A model generated the notes under the pieces. It had not been told where the DNA came from. It saw nothing but the letters and a program-made list of their open reading frames with translations, and searched no databases. A stretch of 57,500 nt of DNA from Camillea tinctor (lineage: Eukaryota; Ascomycota; Sordariomycetes; Xylariales; Xylariaceae), in contig MU394136.1 of the NCBI GenBank assembly GCA_022578605.1, positions 1-57,500 on the forward strand, read 5' to 3'. Shown here in pieces: positions 11,324 to 22,831 of the stretch. Every line of letters starts with the position of its first letter. The stretch's first letter is position 1. A program made the position numbers and the translations under genes.

Positions 11324-12486
11324 TGTTTGATCTAGGTTGGCTGTACCAGGCTAAATATAGCACAAAGACCCGGTCTAGAGGAAGGGATAAAGAAATAATC
11401 AGATGCTTTATGTGAAAGATTGCAGAAATAGAACTTGTATAACCTACGCAATTCTTTTCTGCCAATCTTAAATAGGCATCGTTAGCTATAGCTGGCTGGG
11501 AAGTTACTAAGGAACTACTTTAGAACCGAAAGCAAGATGCGATGTACAAGGTGTATATGTTATGTATCTACAATGGATGGAAGGTTGAAAGACTAATCCT
11601 TTTTATCTTGGAGTGCTTTGCCTGCTGGGAGAACAATGTTATTGTAATGAGTTGGTATGGAAACAACAACCTGTAGCTTGAAAGACAAAGAACTTTTATA
11701 GGTTTACTTATTTGTATGGATCATGAGTATGAGGGGAATATTTTCCATTTTACTTTAATATCGCAACTTCTTCGCTTCATGTTTCTTTATCTTAAAGGGG
11801 GTGTCCACTCATTTCGTATACTATTGGACTGTATGTCTTTTAGGGACTGGAATATGTTCTTGACGTTTAATGTATATATAGGGAATTGTCTTCCTTCAAG
11901 CCAATTTGTAAAATTTATTTTGGGTACAGAGGAAATGTACACATCAAGCTTGTGCTTGCTATTTTCTTTATTACATGACATAGTAGTTAGTTGTAAAGAT
12001 AGTCTGTACGTATCTGAATTTAGCACCTACCCTTTCAATACAGGATTCAATAGTGTGATACCCAGTTCGGGGTAGTCATGTTGGTGTACATACCTAGGTA
12101 GACATACTCAAAGCACATAACTGATATTGTCATGACATCTGACATGTTAGCCTGTGCAGCGCATCTATATGTATCTCCCCAAGGCATATTGGTACAACAA
12201 TACCGTGTGTCATGTGCACACAAACAAGCTACAGTTGGATCATATGTAACATTGTTTTTTTCCCAATTATTTATTCCTTTTTTTGTTTTGTCCTAATTCC
12301 ACCTTATAGTTTCTTGAAACCTCCCTTTTTCATATTTAACATTTCCCTTGTTTTTTTCCTCCTCAAGTACTAAATGGTTATTACAGCATCAAGACGAAAA
12401 CGCGAAAAGAAGCTTCATTAACAACAACCTAAACACAACTCAAATATAACGTGTCCAACGTCTATTGTCAATCTTCTTTTGCAACC
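11324..12486. other. Divergent intergenic region
   Basis: Lies between the start of the AT-hook gene (-) and the start of the F-box gene (+), so it should hold both promoters. It is AT-leaning, with pyrimidine-rich tracts at 12240-12370 upstream of the F-box gene. A 119-codon frame at 11716-12075 was judged accidental. Confidence 0.45.
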
Positions 12487-14492
12487 ATGTTATTATGGGT
12501 GTGTCTAAAAGTCGCTAGAATCTTTATCCCTTCCTGTATTTTACCTTCCACCACGCAACCACTGCCTGATGTCAACAGTGATGTCAACAGCGAAGTCAAT
12601 AATGAAGTCAATAATGAAGTCAACAACGAGGTCAAGATAGTGAGATGGGAAGATTTCCCCCCGGAAGTCCAAGATATGATCTTGGAAAACCTTCCTCGTT
12701 TCGAACCCAACAAGCGACTTTTCCCAACCTATGCTAGTGTGCACAGATCCTGGCAACAGTTCTTCGAAGCAAAGACCTTTGAACACCTCACTCTCGATGC
12801 GAATAGTTTGAATAAATTTGAAGACATCGTTCATTCTGGCAGAATGAAGTTTGTGAAGCATATATTACTCTATATCGCAATGAAACATGATTATTCCCGG
12901 GAGCAGCCAAATTCTTCAACGACACGTTCTCGTGAACGTTTTACCGAAATTGTGTATAAACTTTTTGAGATCCTATCCACCTGGGATACTAAAGCGGAAA
13001 ATGCAAAGCAAGGACTAACATTTGAGCTGGGAACTTGGACTAACGATAGATACATATCGTGGAAGAATAAGCAGCTCAAAAGAAAGTATATGAATAGCAT
13101 GGGGTCTTTAGGGGAGCTTGATTCTAATGAATTTAAACGTCAGTGGAGACTTATATGAATCTCAAACATGGGAAACCCCAGACCTGCCTGTCTTGCTAAC
13201 TAATGACTTTTAGCTGATATCGAGTCACTATTCGATACGAATATTAGACCACTCGCAAGAAGTACTGCACGATTCACACATAAAAACAATAATGTTCCAA
13301 TACTCCCCAAGGCAAAAGTAATCACTAAACTTTTGATCAATAGATGGTATATGCACAAAGTTGCCCTAGAAACACTGGCCGAAATATGCCAAAGCCTCCC
13401 TAACGCTCAGAGCTTTCGCTTAGAAAGATGGGATTCCTTTTCCCTTGATAGGCCAGATTGGCAAGATTGGCATGAGTGGCATGCAAGTTCGTGGCCACCA
13501 CTTCCCATGACCGTACATCACCACTGACTGTTGCTAACTGGACTCCCACAGAATATCCAATGCTAATGTCGAGTCTCCCAGCTACTTTAAGGAGCCTGAC
13601 TATATTAGAGGATGAGATCACGCTGGGCCGAATGTTGCGTGGGGAACGAAGGGAAGAAGTGATTTACAGTATCCTCCAAGCTAGCCAAAAGCTCGAACAA
13701 CTATCCATCACCATCGCCATTGACGCAGCACACTTCTTCCAACCATTTCGGTCTACCGGAGAAGTGCCCCAAGAGGGCCCAGTACGGTACCGATGGGAAA
13801 GTCTCACGTCACTGGCTCTGACCGCGGAAGCTTTAGCGGTGCCTTCCAACTCTGAGGCCAACGAACTACTAATAGCGGCCGCCAGTGCAGTCAAGCACAT
13901 GCCTAAACTTAGAATCATGGAGTTGTGGGGTTGGGAATACCGCGCCGATTTCGGTATATTTCGCTACTCCAGGGGAGACCGCGTCAGCGAGATTACCTGG
14001 ATAGGAAGCTGGCTTCTGAAGCTGGAAGAGCGGGCCATTCTGGGGTGGGAAGATGTGGTTGCTTTACATCACGAGGGCATGGGGAAACTCACAACAACGA
14101 CCAGTATCTTCAACCTCGAGGATCTGAAGAAAACGAGGGGCGCTTCTGTGTTCGATTACCTGAAGCTTGCGGATTCTATCCGGCACTATATTCCCTCTTC
14201 CGATTCGCCCTATCCGGCATATTCTTCTGCAAGAGGCAATCAAGAGACGGCTGGGTTCACGTCGCCGGACGAGCGATGGCGAGGGCAAGGAGGAGAAGGG
14301 GGGGAAAGGAGACGAAGATGGAGAGGGGGCAGAGGAGGCAGAGGGAGGGGAGGGGGAGGAGGAGGACGTGGAGGGAGGGGAGGACGTGGAGGAAGGCAGA
14401 CACAGCAAGGAGAGCAAGGAGAGCAAGGAGGTCTAGGAATACTAAGAGGACGAGGAGGGCGAGGATGGCCAGGATTGCGGAGAGGATGGTGA
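12487..14492 (+). CDS. F-box protein with DUF6546-like C-terminal region
   Basis: Three exons, 12487-13138, 13214-13486 and 13552-14492, give 621 residues. Intron 1 (75 nt) has GTCAGT, a GCTAACTAATGAC branch and TTTTAG. Intron 2 (65 nt) has GTTCGT, GCTAAC and CACAG, and is the only donor found that keeps frame. ATG 12487 is the first ATG upstream of the F-box. Residues 54-103 (WEDFPPEV...FFEAKTFEHLTL) form the F-box, the Skp1-binding module of SCF ubiquitin ligases. The downstream part, including MPKLRIMELW and ITWIGSWLLKL, follows the layout I know from fungal F-box/DUF6546 proteins and would be the substrate-binding part. A five-unit V-N-N-E-like repeat precedes the F-box. The last ~75 residues are an Arg/Gly-rich low-complexity tail that may be read-through of a purine-rich tract and not native protein. 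Confidence 0.78.
12568..12636 (+). repeat. 12-nt coding tandem repeat in F-box gene
   Basis: Five to six tandem units of the form GATGTCAACAGT / GAAGTCAATAAT encode (D/E)VN(S/N) repeats just before the F-box. Units differ mostly by synonymous or conservative changes, so the tract is still protein-constrained or recently expanded. Confidence 0.8.
14275..14485 (+). repeat. Purine-rich low-complexity tract
   Basis: About 200 nt of almost pure G/A on the + strand (GGAGG, AGGAG, GACGTGGAGG units). On + it encodes the Arg/Gly-rich end of the F-box ORF; on - it gives a Leu-rich hydrophobic frame (14257-14562). Strand asymmetry this strong can form triplex or G-rich secondary structure. Neither translation is convincing as conserved protein. 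Confidence 0.7.
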
Positions 14493-14571
14493 AGATATAG
14501 GCGACCTGGACGTCCTTCTCGAAGCCCGTGGAGGGGTTGAACCCCTTGTGGGCGCGGAGCACGCCGGCTTA

Positions 14572-14814
14572 TAGGATGGGCTGGCCTGTTCCCAGATCGA
14601 GCAGCTGGCGCGCGCATTCGAAACTCGGCCCCGTGTTTGGACCAGCGATTAAGGCAGTTTTCCCGCTGAGGGCTACTTCGCTTCACCGCATGAGCGGCGT
14701 GGAAAGGAAGAACTGCCAATAGAGGTTTTGCAGGAAAGGGGCTTCTTCTGTGGGGAGATGTCGAACTGAATAAACATATTTGGGGATGGTGGTCAATAAT
14801 TTCACGAGGGAAGG
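14572..14814 (-). pseudogene. Short-chain dehydrogenase/reductase, N-terminal remnant
   Basis: Read from 14814 down, the frame gives PSLVKLLTTIPKYVYSV, then FLQNLYWQFFLSTP, a TGA at 14683-14685, then LSGKTALIAGPNTG followed by ECARQLLDLG, and a TAA at 14569-14571. This is the start of a fungal SDR: a membrane-proximal FLxxQFF segment, then the Rossmann strand-turn-helix (normally G-K-T-x-x-x-T-G-x-N-x-G-x-G). The glycine motif is damaged (AGPNTGPS) and two in-frame stops interrupt it. Beyond the second stop the frame runs into the Leu-rich/purine tract, so the rest of the gene is gone. Calling it an SDR rests on motif recognition. Confidence 0.6.
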
Positions 14815-15569
14815 TTCGCAGATAATGAGCTTCTGCAGCTTGCCTGGTAAAAACAAAGGCCTGGAAGGTCTTGGAATGGGAGAAACCTTTGAGATATAAA
14901 GGTACATATAGATATGAACGGAGGGTCCTGGTCTTGCATGTGAATCACCTAGAGCTACTACTACAACGAAGTCTCCTTTTAGTCCCACATTATGGCAGTC
15001 CCGTACTCCACTATTACAGTTTCTTGGCTATCAGGGCCTACCCAGGATTTGACGGTGTGTGAAATCAAGCATAATGTGATCGAGTATAAGTAGGAAGGGA
15101 TAATAAATAAGCACACACCATTTTACGGGTATTTTTAATCAATCATGATTAGTATCAGATACGTACTTCAACAAAACCCCCTTTATCCCGTCACAAGCTG
15201 ACGTAGACTTGTCAATTTGTTCCGGCCCGTAGCTCCTATTATAGCGTAGTCCCTCTCAATAGGAGGATTCTGATTTTCTATTTTCTCGGTCCCTACATGT
15301 TCCTCCCTGAACGAGATCTTGGCCGCACATTCCACCGTCGAATGCAGCAAAGTAAAAGTCAACATGATGAACTTATTTAATTGCATAAAAAGAATATAAA
15401 TAAAAGTAAATCAACGCAATATATTGATATATATATACACACTGAGCTACAGTTCCCAGTTCCCCTAGTCCACACGACACTACTTTCCCAAAAAGTACCT
15501 AGGTAAGTAATTACTATATACAAGTCCAACCACATTCTATCTTACTTCCCCGATCCCTAACTAACTGCC
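14815..15569. other. Intergenic
   Basis: Probable old promoter of the SDR remnant, then the 3' side of the amine oxidase gene. TATATATATA lies at about 15427-15438. Nothing else was recognised. Confidence 0.4.
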
Positions 15570-17982
15570 TCACAACCTCGCCTTACAACACCCCGCCTCC
15601 CCAAACGCCAGCTGGCTCATCTTATCCGTGGCATCGACGGCGCCCTGGCCATTGGCCGCGACCTGGGAGGGGGTGACGGAGTAGCTGGGGGGCACGTCCA
15701 TGACGGGGTTGTTGGTGAAGAAATTGCGCGGCCGCAGCAGCAGGGTCATGGGCTCGGCGGGCATGACGGGGAAGTCCTCGGGCGAGGGCACGTGGGTGAC
15801 GCCGAAGGTGTGCCACAGCACCACGTCGGTGTTGTCGATGGACTCGGTGCCGTCGCCGATCCACTCGGGCAGGCCGAGCGAGGGCTCGCCCGACGTCTGC
15901 GGCACGTGGCGGCCCGCGGGCCAGAGCTGGTCGTCGCGGTCTGGGGGGTGGGGGTTAGTGGGGCTGGGTTGGGTTGGTAAAGGGAGGGGAGAGGGGGGCT
16001 TACACTTGGTGACTTGGACGGCGTGGCGGGCGAACCCGGCGCGCTTCCATACTAGGGAGCCCTCTTTGGGCAGAAGCTTGGGCACCTCGCGGCTGACGAG
16101 CTTGTAGCTGGAGGGTCGCTTGCTGTAGGGGTGGAGCTTGTTCGTGTTGCAGATTTCCCACGTCCGGCTCCATGTGCCGTCGTAGTCTGTCTTGGATTCG
16201 CCGGTGGTGCTCAGCTTCGTCTTCTTAGGGTAGAAGGCGTTGCCGTAAAAGTTCTCCGGGCTGCCGACTGGGGCATCGGAGGGGACGACATCCGTCATAA
16301 ATACGGTGTTGTTGGGTCCATCGACGTTGGCGTCAATACGGAGGCAGAAGAGATGCTGGTGGTTGTGTGCGTTTACGCCTATTCAGATGTTAGTCAAATA
16401 GTGGGGAGTTAGTGGTTAAAGGGATCATGAATATGTGCATGAATAGATGGTTTAACATACCCGGATATACCTGAGTGCCATATCCGTAGGTGTCTTCGTT
16501 AGGGTCCATGGTATATGTGTTCAAGATACCGGTGAGCTTGATCTCGGGCTGGATGGTTCCATCTTGCTGTAATGGGGATTAGTAAATCAAATATCTCACG
16601 GAATTAAACAGGGAGATCCTTACGTGGAATGTCCACTATAGATAAATAGTCAGCAATGCAAGTCGGTAACATAATAGGGGATAGAGGCTTACCTGAATAG
16701 CGTATTCGTAGTTAGCAGCAGTAAATATTTGCTGAACGATCAGCTTTCGCCCTCTAGTGACGATCACTGACTCGTCTCTAAAGTCGGTGTGCTTGAACAA
16801 GATGCCACTGTCCTCTTCGTGAATACAAATGGCATTCTTAATCGTTCTGATTTCACCACTTCTGGTAGGGAATTCGGCGTCTAGGTAGTGGATGGAGCCC
16901 TTGCAATCGCATCCTAATGACAAGCTGTTTGTCATGTAACCAGCACCGTATTCTCCTAGGTCGAAAGCGTGCTTGCGCTGGTGGGGGTGTTCAGGGTTTC
17001 CACTGTCGGAATCAGCAACTCATATTCCGTGGGAAATAGGGGCAGGTAAACACTTACTAAGGAACTACCATTTCAGCCAAGGATAGGCGGTAGAAGATAG
17101 GTCGCACATTTCCCTTGTCGTTGAAGGTAATGTTGTTCAGAACGATACCTTCCCGGTAGTTGAAACCGATGTGGAACTTCCAATTTTGCCATTCAATCTC
17201 TCTTCCGTTCATCGTGAACGAGACACCTTCGGGCTGAGTAATATTGATGGGCTTGAGATTTGTTCGGTAGCCTCCAGTCTTCTGGACTGCAGCAGGGTGA
17301 TAGTTGATAGGGGCAGCCCTGCTGACCGGCCGCCGCTTCTTAGGAATATCGATAGCAATGATCTCTTGCTTCTCTGCGTCAAAGATTGGACAGAAATCCA
17401 GGGGGTACTGGTATTGGCAGTCATCCAGATTTGGTCGGTAGTACATCAATGCCTGCTGAAGTCGAATCTTGTTGCCATGCCTCTCATCGTAACCGATAGT
17501 CCACGGGTCACAGTACACCTTGTGCATATCCTCCTTGGAAATACCACTGATCACACACTGCTCTATGACCTTGGGGTCCTTGCGGCAGATCTTCTCAACG
17601 AGCATCAGTTCCTCCATAGTGATCTGGGATAATTGTTAGTTCCATGAGTTGAGCATTAAATATGATAATGAACACTTACGATAGGCTGAAGTCCATCTAG
17701 CAACTCCCAGCTTATGATTTTTCCCGATGCCAGATCGATTAAGCCATCGTAAACTTTACCACCAGGAGCAATTACGACGACATCTGCAATTCTAGCCGGC
17801 ACTGGTGTGTTAGTAGGGTTCTCCAGCCACTTTGTCATCTCGGCCTTGCGCGGCTCGCGGAGAGAGACGACGTTGAAGAAGACATCGCCATGGGTCTTCT
17901 TGACAATGCTGATGGCCGACTCGATCTCGGCAGCGGAGAGGGGGTCGAAAGGGTGCACCTTCACGGGAGTGGCGGAAACCAT
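15570..17982 (-). CDS. Peroxisomal copper amine oxidase
   Basis: Seven exons (17982-17680, 17623-17058, 17002-16693, 16635-16624, 16566-16461, 16378-16004, 15940-15570) give 680 residues, normal for the family. All six introns (55-82 nt) have GTAAGN/GTATGT donors and AG acceptors, and the sum is in frame. The enzyme oxidises primary amines to aldehydes with release of ammonia and hydrogen peroxide. The cofactor tyrosine that becomes topaquinone is Tyr388 in TAANYEY. The catalytic aspartate is Asp304 in HAFDLGEYGAGY. Copper ligands are His439 and His441 in NAHNHQH and His607 in FGVTHVP. The protein ends in ARL, a PTS1 peroxisomal signal, like yeast amine oxidases. ATG 17982 (context AACATGG) is the first in frame with the N2 domain. 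Exon 4 is only 12 nt. Confidence 0.95.
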
Positions 17983-20139
17983 GTTGAGAAAGCAAAACAC
18001 GATAGAGAATGTGGTATTATTACAGAAGACAGAAGGTAGGTAGGTAAGAAGGTATGCGGTGTGGTAGCGAGGACTATATACTTATGTACACAACTACATG
18101 CAGAGCTTGCTATCTGAGGATGACGATGCAGATGAAAGCTATAGGAGACCAAAGAAGCCAAAAAAGGGGGGCATAACAAGGCGATCAATCGCAAACTCCG
18201 TGCTCGTATTGGTTTGGTATCACCGATTAGCAAGCCGATTATGCAACCCGGGGCCGATAAAGGATCCAGTTAAGCTTTCTCCTTGCCGAGAGAAGTCTTA
18301 TCATGCTCTAGATCATCCACCCATACGTTTTTTGATAATCGCGATGGACCTGATAGGGAGAAATAGCAGGGTCCCGCCCAGACCTGAGGGAGCTAAATTG
18401 CGGGGAACACTCCGCGTAGACTTGCCCGAAAGCGGCATACAACTTACAATGTCTACAGCAAAGTCGATAAGCTGCTCTGGTGTTCGTGGTTAATAGCGCC
18501 ACACCGATAAGTTTCACAAACAATATGTGAGAGATTGTAGTCAAGAAATAGGTAACCCGGGCGATACCGATACCGGTTCATTCTGCTCTCACTTGCACTA
18601 CCTTATTAGGGTGTAATGCATATGCTTTCTCGCTTGAGTATTCCAAGCCCCTTTAGGCATGGGATGGCTTAGTCCTGTAGCCATTCACTAACCTATGTCA
18701 AATCGCTCCGATAGCTTAGCGTGAAGATCCCGATCACCGAGTTGCTATTGATACGAACCTCGCAAGGTTGATTACACGTGGGTGCAACATTTAGCTAACA
18801 TAATAGCGTTTAGAATCGTAGGTTATAGGTATAGTACACACATTACCTATTGGTTACCCAATAAGAGTTGACCCAAGAAATGCACAACGACACAAAAGCT
18901 TCCGTCTTGGGACAATCTTTGATTCTGTTGGCTTACGACAAGTTATTGCACACAATCAATAAAAGCCTTGGCGATTTGGACGTAATGCATTGGAGTTCAT
19001 ATTACTCGATGAAATGGTTGATGGCCCTGGTCTTATGAAACTAGTTGACGTAACTTACCAGGTATACTTGCATCCTTTCATTCGTGGTATATAGCCTTTA
19101 CCTCATGTATAAGTGGTGTAACCCATCTATATTCCCAAGGGAACCAACCACGACAGCCCGGGAGCCTTTTGATCTACCAGACCCGCAATACTCTATGCTC
19201 ATCGAAGTTCCTCTCTTTGATTTTTGATGTCTACATAGCAACGCATTTTAGACTGGTGAGACTTTCGAAAACTATACTTGGAATCAAGACTGAAATTACA
19301 CAAACCCCGATACAGGGTGTCATCCAGTATTGAACTATAATGTCGCTCCGACCAATGTTGTTCAGTGCATGTGTATGGTACAAGTGATGTAACCGGCAGC
19401 ATTAGAACGCCACAGGGTAATTAATGCATACAAGTATCCAACTAACTCCGAGTAAGTATATAGGTTACGCGTGTATATATTCCACTTATTGGTCTTATCA
19501 ACATGTGGTAGATACGTATGTCAGCTCTTATAGCTCCTAGATGAGACCCCGGGGACTAGCACATCAGGGGCTCGGGATTCCCAAAGTTGATTATGCATCG
19601 CATTAACCTAAGAGAAAAGGAAATAAATAAATAAGTTATGTATGTAGGTTTCTGACACTTAAAGTGGTCCTACTGCATCTAATGGGACCCGGCTCACTCT
19701 TATCAAGCATACCAGTGGCATAAACATACCTAACTCGTCTCCCATTGCATGGTCTGCGGACCTCCCATCGACCTATCATTTTATATCCGACCTTCTATAG
19801 ATCTTTGCTAACACATAGTGCAGCTTCATGCAGATAATATAGGGGCTATGAACGCGGGCCCCTGCCTGTTCGTTTCGCGAGGGGAGGGGAGAGGGCAACT
19901 TGTTCAAGTCATATAATGTTAAGTATCTGATACTGGGATTCCTGAGTCCAGACATCAGACGATGGCTTATAAACTGAGATCGAATGATGATATACCAATT
20001 ATCTTGATAGAGGCTTCCCACTCATTAACTACATATTTAAGTCTACCCATCTAACATCTTATCCGAACTTCATCATAATATTTCAATACTGGCACATAAA
20101 CGAGCGACATACCAGATATCTCAAAGGTTAATTACATAC
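17983..20139. other. Long intergenic region
   Basis: About 2.1 kb with mixed composition. It contains the amine oxidase promoter next to 17983. Short frames at 18098-18493 and 19199-19402 show no domain or codon bias and are not called. No RNA gene was recognised. Confidence 0.45.
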
Positions 20140-20453
20140 TCATAATCCGCCGGGCTCCTTAGTCCGATCGGTTCCACTTGGCCCACCCTTCGCCGTGTAC
20201 CAGGATGCCTCGGTATCGCCCTTGGCAATCTGCCCGCCGAAGGGCGTCGCCTTCGGATTGTCCCTCTGGGCTACATTTGCTCCGGGTTTGGTAACTGTAG
20301 GTATTATGCATTGGGTTAGCAGGCATAAGTTGGTATGGGATAATAGATAGGGTCAGAAAGTTACACATTATACTTACTGTCGGCAGCTTGACGGGTCTTC
20401 TCCACGCCGTCTTGGAATTTCTGCTTGGCTGTTTCTGTCCCTGATGGTGGCAT
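20140..20453 (-). CDS. Small hydrophilic hypothetical protein
   Basis: Exon 1 (20453-20378) and exon 2 (20294-20140) give 76 residues. The intron is 83 nt with a GTAAGT donor and a CTACAG acceptor. The product begins MPPSGTETAKQKFQDGVEKT and continues with Gly/Lys/Thr-rich sequence (PFGGQIAKGDTEASWYTAKG) to GGL. It has no signal peptide, membrane segment or cysteine and is probably disordered and cytosolic. I do not recognise the family. Splice signals, a clean start context (CAAAATGCC) and coding-like codon use support a real gene. Confidence 0.7.
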
Positions 20454-21289
20454 TTTGGTGGTGCGTTGGGATGTGATGTTTCTTGTAGGTAGGTACTTAA
20501 GAAAAATGATAAAGGGGGCACCGATACAACTTATGTGACGTGGATTATAGAGAGAAACGAGATATAGATACGCAATTGTGTATCTAGGTTAGGTAGTTAC
20601 GAGCAGGATATTTATAATTGATTTAAACTTTATTATTGTCCAGTGTACTTGGGTTATTCATATGAAGTTCTAGGTCTCATAGAAGATGAAAGGGACTGAT
20701 CTTAGACGTCATGGTGACGGTTTCATTCGAGCCAATCGAGTTGCAAGTAATGACCGTTACTACTACTACTACTACCTAACCCACGCTGGTACGCCTGCTA
20801 CGGTAAAATCCGATGGGTTTAACCTTATACTTATAGATTAGAGGTGATTACCTAGAATGACAGTTACATAGACAGCTCAATCTGACATGCCTGGAAGAGT
20901 CCCACTAAATTACGGTGAGCTGCAGCCTTATCGACAGGCACCCCGGCCCTTTATCCTTGTAACATGTAGTACTACATACTAAATTTCACCCTCCATCATT
21001 CGTTCATCTTCATCTTTTTTTGTCTTCCTCCAAACTTGATTCACCATTCACCCACATTCCGATTCCACCATTCTGCACTTTTAACTACATCCCCGGATAC
21101 TGTAAGAGAAAGCATACAACAAAACTTAGCTGCCCTTACTCCCTAACTCTACGATTCAATGCCTACGATATAGATCTTGCCGGTGATAGAACTGGTCTGT
21201 CCAGTTAATATCACCCTTCCTCCCTTCAACCAACAAAACAGCTTTGCGCATCTCCTCCTCCTCCTCCTCCTCCTCCTCCTCCTTTCGCC
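20454..21289. other. Divergent promoter region
   Basis: Between the 76-aa gene (-) and Tfb2 (+). A TAC triplet repeat lies at about 20759-20776. The right part (21000-21289) is pyrimidine-rich, typical of fungal leaders, and ends in the TCC repeat that abuts the Tfb2 start. Confidence 0.5.
21251..21284 (+). repeat. (TCC)n microsatellite in Tfb2 leader
   Basis: About eleven TCC triplets end a few bases before the ATG at 21290 (CCTTTCGCCATG). This is a C/T-rich 5' leader element; length changes would alter the immediate context of the start codon. Confidence 0.85.
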
Positions 21290-22831
21290 ATGTCGGCCAA
21301 CGCGAACTCGCTATCGCAGTACCTGGAGCAGCTTCCAGGTACTACGTTTAGACGACTATACCTCCAGCCCTCCACCGCATTTGCTATCTTCCGCCGCATG
21401 TTACCACACCTGGGTAAGCAACAATAACAACTCTGGCTGCTATATCTTTGGTATCCCTATCTACTCTCGCATACCACCGCTTACCCCGTATCCCCCACAG
21501 CAAAGACGATAGTTATGGCCATGTTATACATGCCGCTTCCCTTCCAACTTTCCGACCTCGAGATATGGATCAAGCCCACCGCACGGCGAGAGAAGGACCA
21601 GGCCATCGCCATCCTGCGCTCCCTACATATCATCCAGCGCGACACCCCACAGTCCATGTCTCTAACCCCCAATTTCCGGAAGAGTCTACGATTAGCCCTC
21701 GAAGGCGGCGGTGATCATAACTCGTTCGGTGTGCCCTCGACCCAGCCCGCGCCCCCCGAGATCGACATCGCCTTTCTTGACCGTTACGCGCGCAAGAAGT
21801 GGGACGATATCCTCCACTACGTTGTTAATTCCGTTGGTTTTAGTAGTTCGGAGAAAGGGTCCAATGGACCTAAGCAATCCGTCAAAGACCTTCTGCTGGG
21901 CGGACGGCTTGTTGAACGGAAAGGTGGTGGTTTGAGTATTACGCAAGCTGGCTTCACCTTTCTCTTGCAGGAAGCGAACGCGCAGGTCTGGACTTTGCTT
22001 CTCCTATGGCTTGAGGCTGCTGACGTCCTTAACGCGAACGGTGCTTCCCGTGCTGGTATGGAGAGCGTTGATATGCTGTCTTTCTTTTTCTTACTAGCTT
22101 CTCTCGAGCACGGCCGCGCCTACAATACCGATTCTCTCCCCGAGGCCCGCAAGAACATGCTCCCCACCCTCGTCGATTTCGGCCTGATCTACATCCCGCC
22201 TGGTAATAGCCACCAGTTCTTCCCCACCCGCCTCGCCACCACCCTGACGAGTAGCGAAACAACCCTACGCAGCGTCAGCGCCGGTTTCGCCGCCGCGAAT
22301 AATGGCGACAATGGCGATGCCACCCAGGTCGACAAGAGCGCCATCATCCTCGAGACCAACTTCCGCATGTATGCCTACGTGCAGTCACCGCTGCAGATCG
22401 CCGTGCTGGCGCTCTTCTCGGAGCTCAAGTTCCGATTCAAAGGTCTAGTGTCGGGGCACCTCACGCGGGCGTCGATCCGGCGGGCGGTAGATATGGGCAT
22501 CACGTCGGACCAAATCATCTCCTACCTAGCATCGCACGCGCACGAGCAGATGCACCGGGTAGCGGCCTCAACGCATAAGCCCCTCCTGCCCCCCGTCGTC
22601 ATCGATCAGATCCGTCTCTGGCAGCTCGACACGGAGCGCATGCTCGCCACCCAGGGCTACCTCTTCAAGGACTTCGACGACTACAGGGAGTACATAGAGA
22701 TCTGCAACTTCGCCGACGACATCGGCGTCGTCTCCTGGCGCAACGACAAGAAGGGCATGTTCTTCGCCAACAAGGTCGACCAAATTAAGGATTTTATGCG
22801 CACGCGGAAGAAGGCGAATGAGGGGAAGTAA
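21290..22831 (+). CDS. TFB2: TFIIH core subunit Tfb2 (p52)
   Basis: Exon 1 (21290-21413) and exon 2 (21501-22831) give 484 residues, close to human p52 and yeast Tfb2. The 87-nt intron has GTAAGC and CCACAG. The N-terminus (SLSQYLEQLPGTTFRRLYLQ then FRRMLPHLAK) matches the family opening, and the middle follows p52 helical repeats (WDDILHYVV, SVKDLL, ITQAGFTFLLQE). The last ~70 residues (from LLPPVVIDQIRLWQLDTERM to the end) form the C-terminal domain that contacts Tfb5 (p8), while the part before it contacts the Ssl2/XPB helicase. The protein acts in the nucleus in transcription initiation and nucleotide excision repair and should be essential. Composition is normal for the locus. Confidence 0.94.

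Noticed and set aside
11716..12075. 119-codon frame on +
   Set aside because: AT-rich, no motif, no splice or promoter support; hydrophobic content follows from T-rich codons.
13513..13551. Alternative 39-nt intron (GTACAT...CACAG) in the F-box gene
   Set aside because: Would leave exon 3 out of frame with an immediate stop; the 65-nt intron from 13487 keeps frame.
14240..14719. 159-codon Pro/Arg-rich frame on -
   Set aside because: Shifted frame over the purine tract and SDR remnant; no protein-like pattern.
18098..18493. 131-codon frame upstream of the amine oxidase
   Set aside because: No recognisable domain, poor start context and no conserved character.
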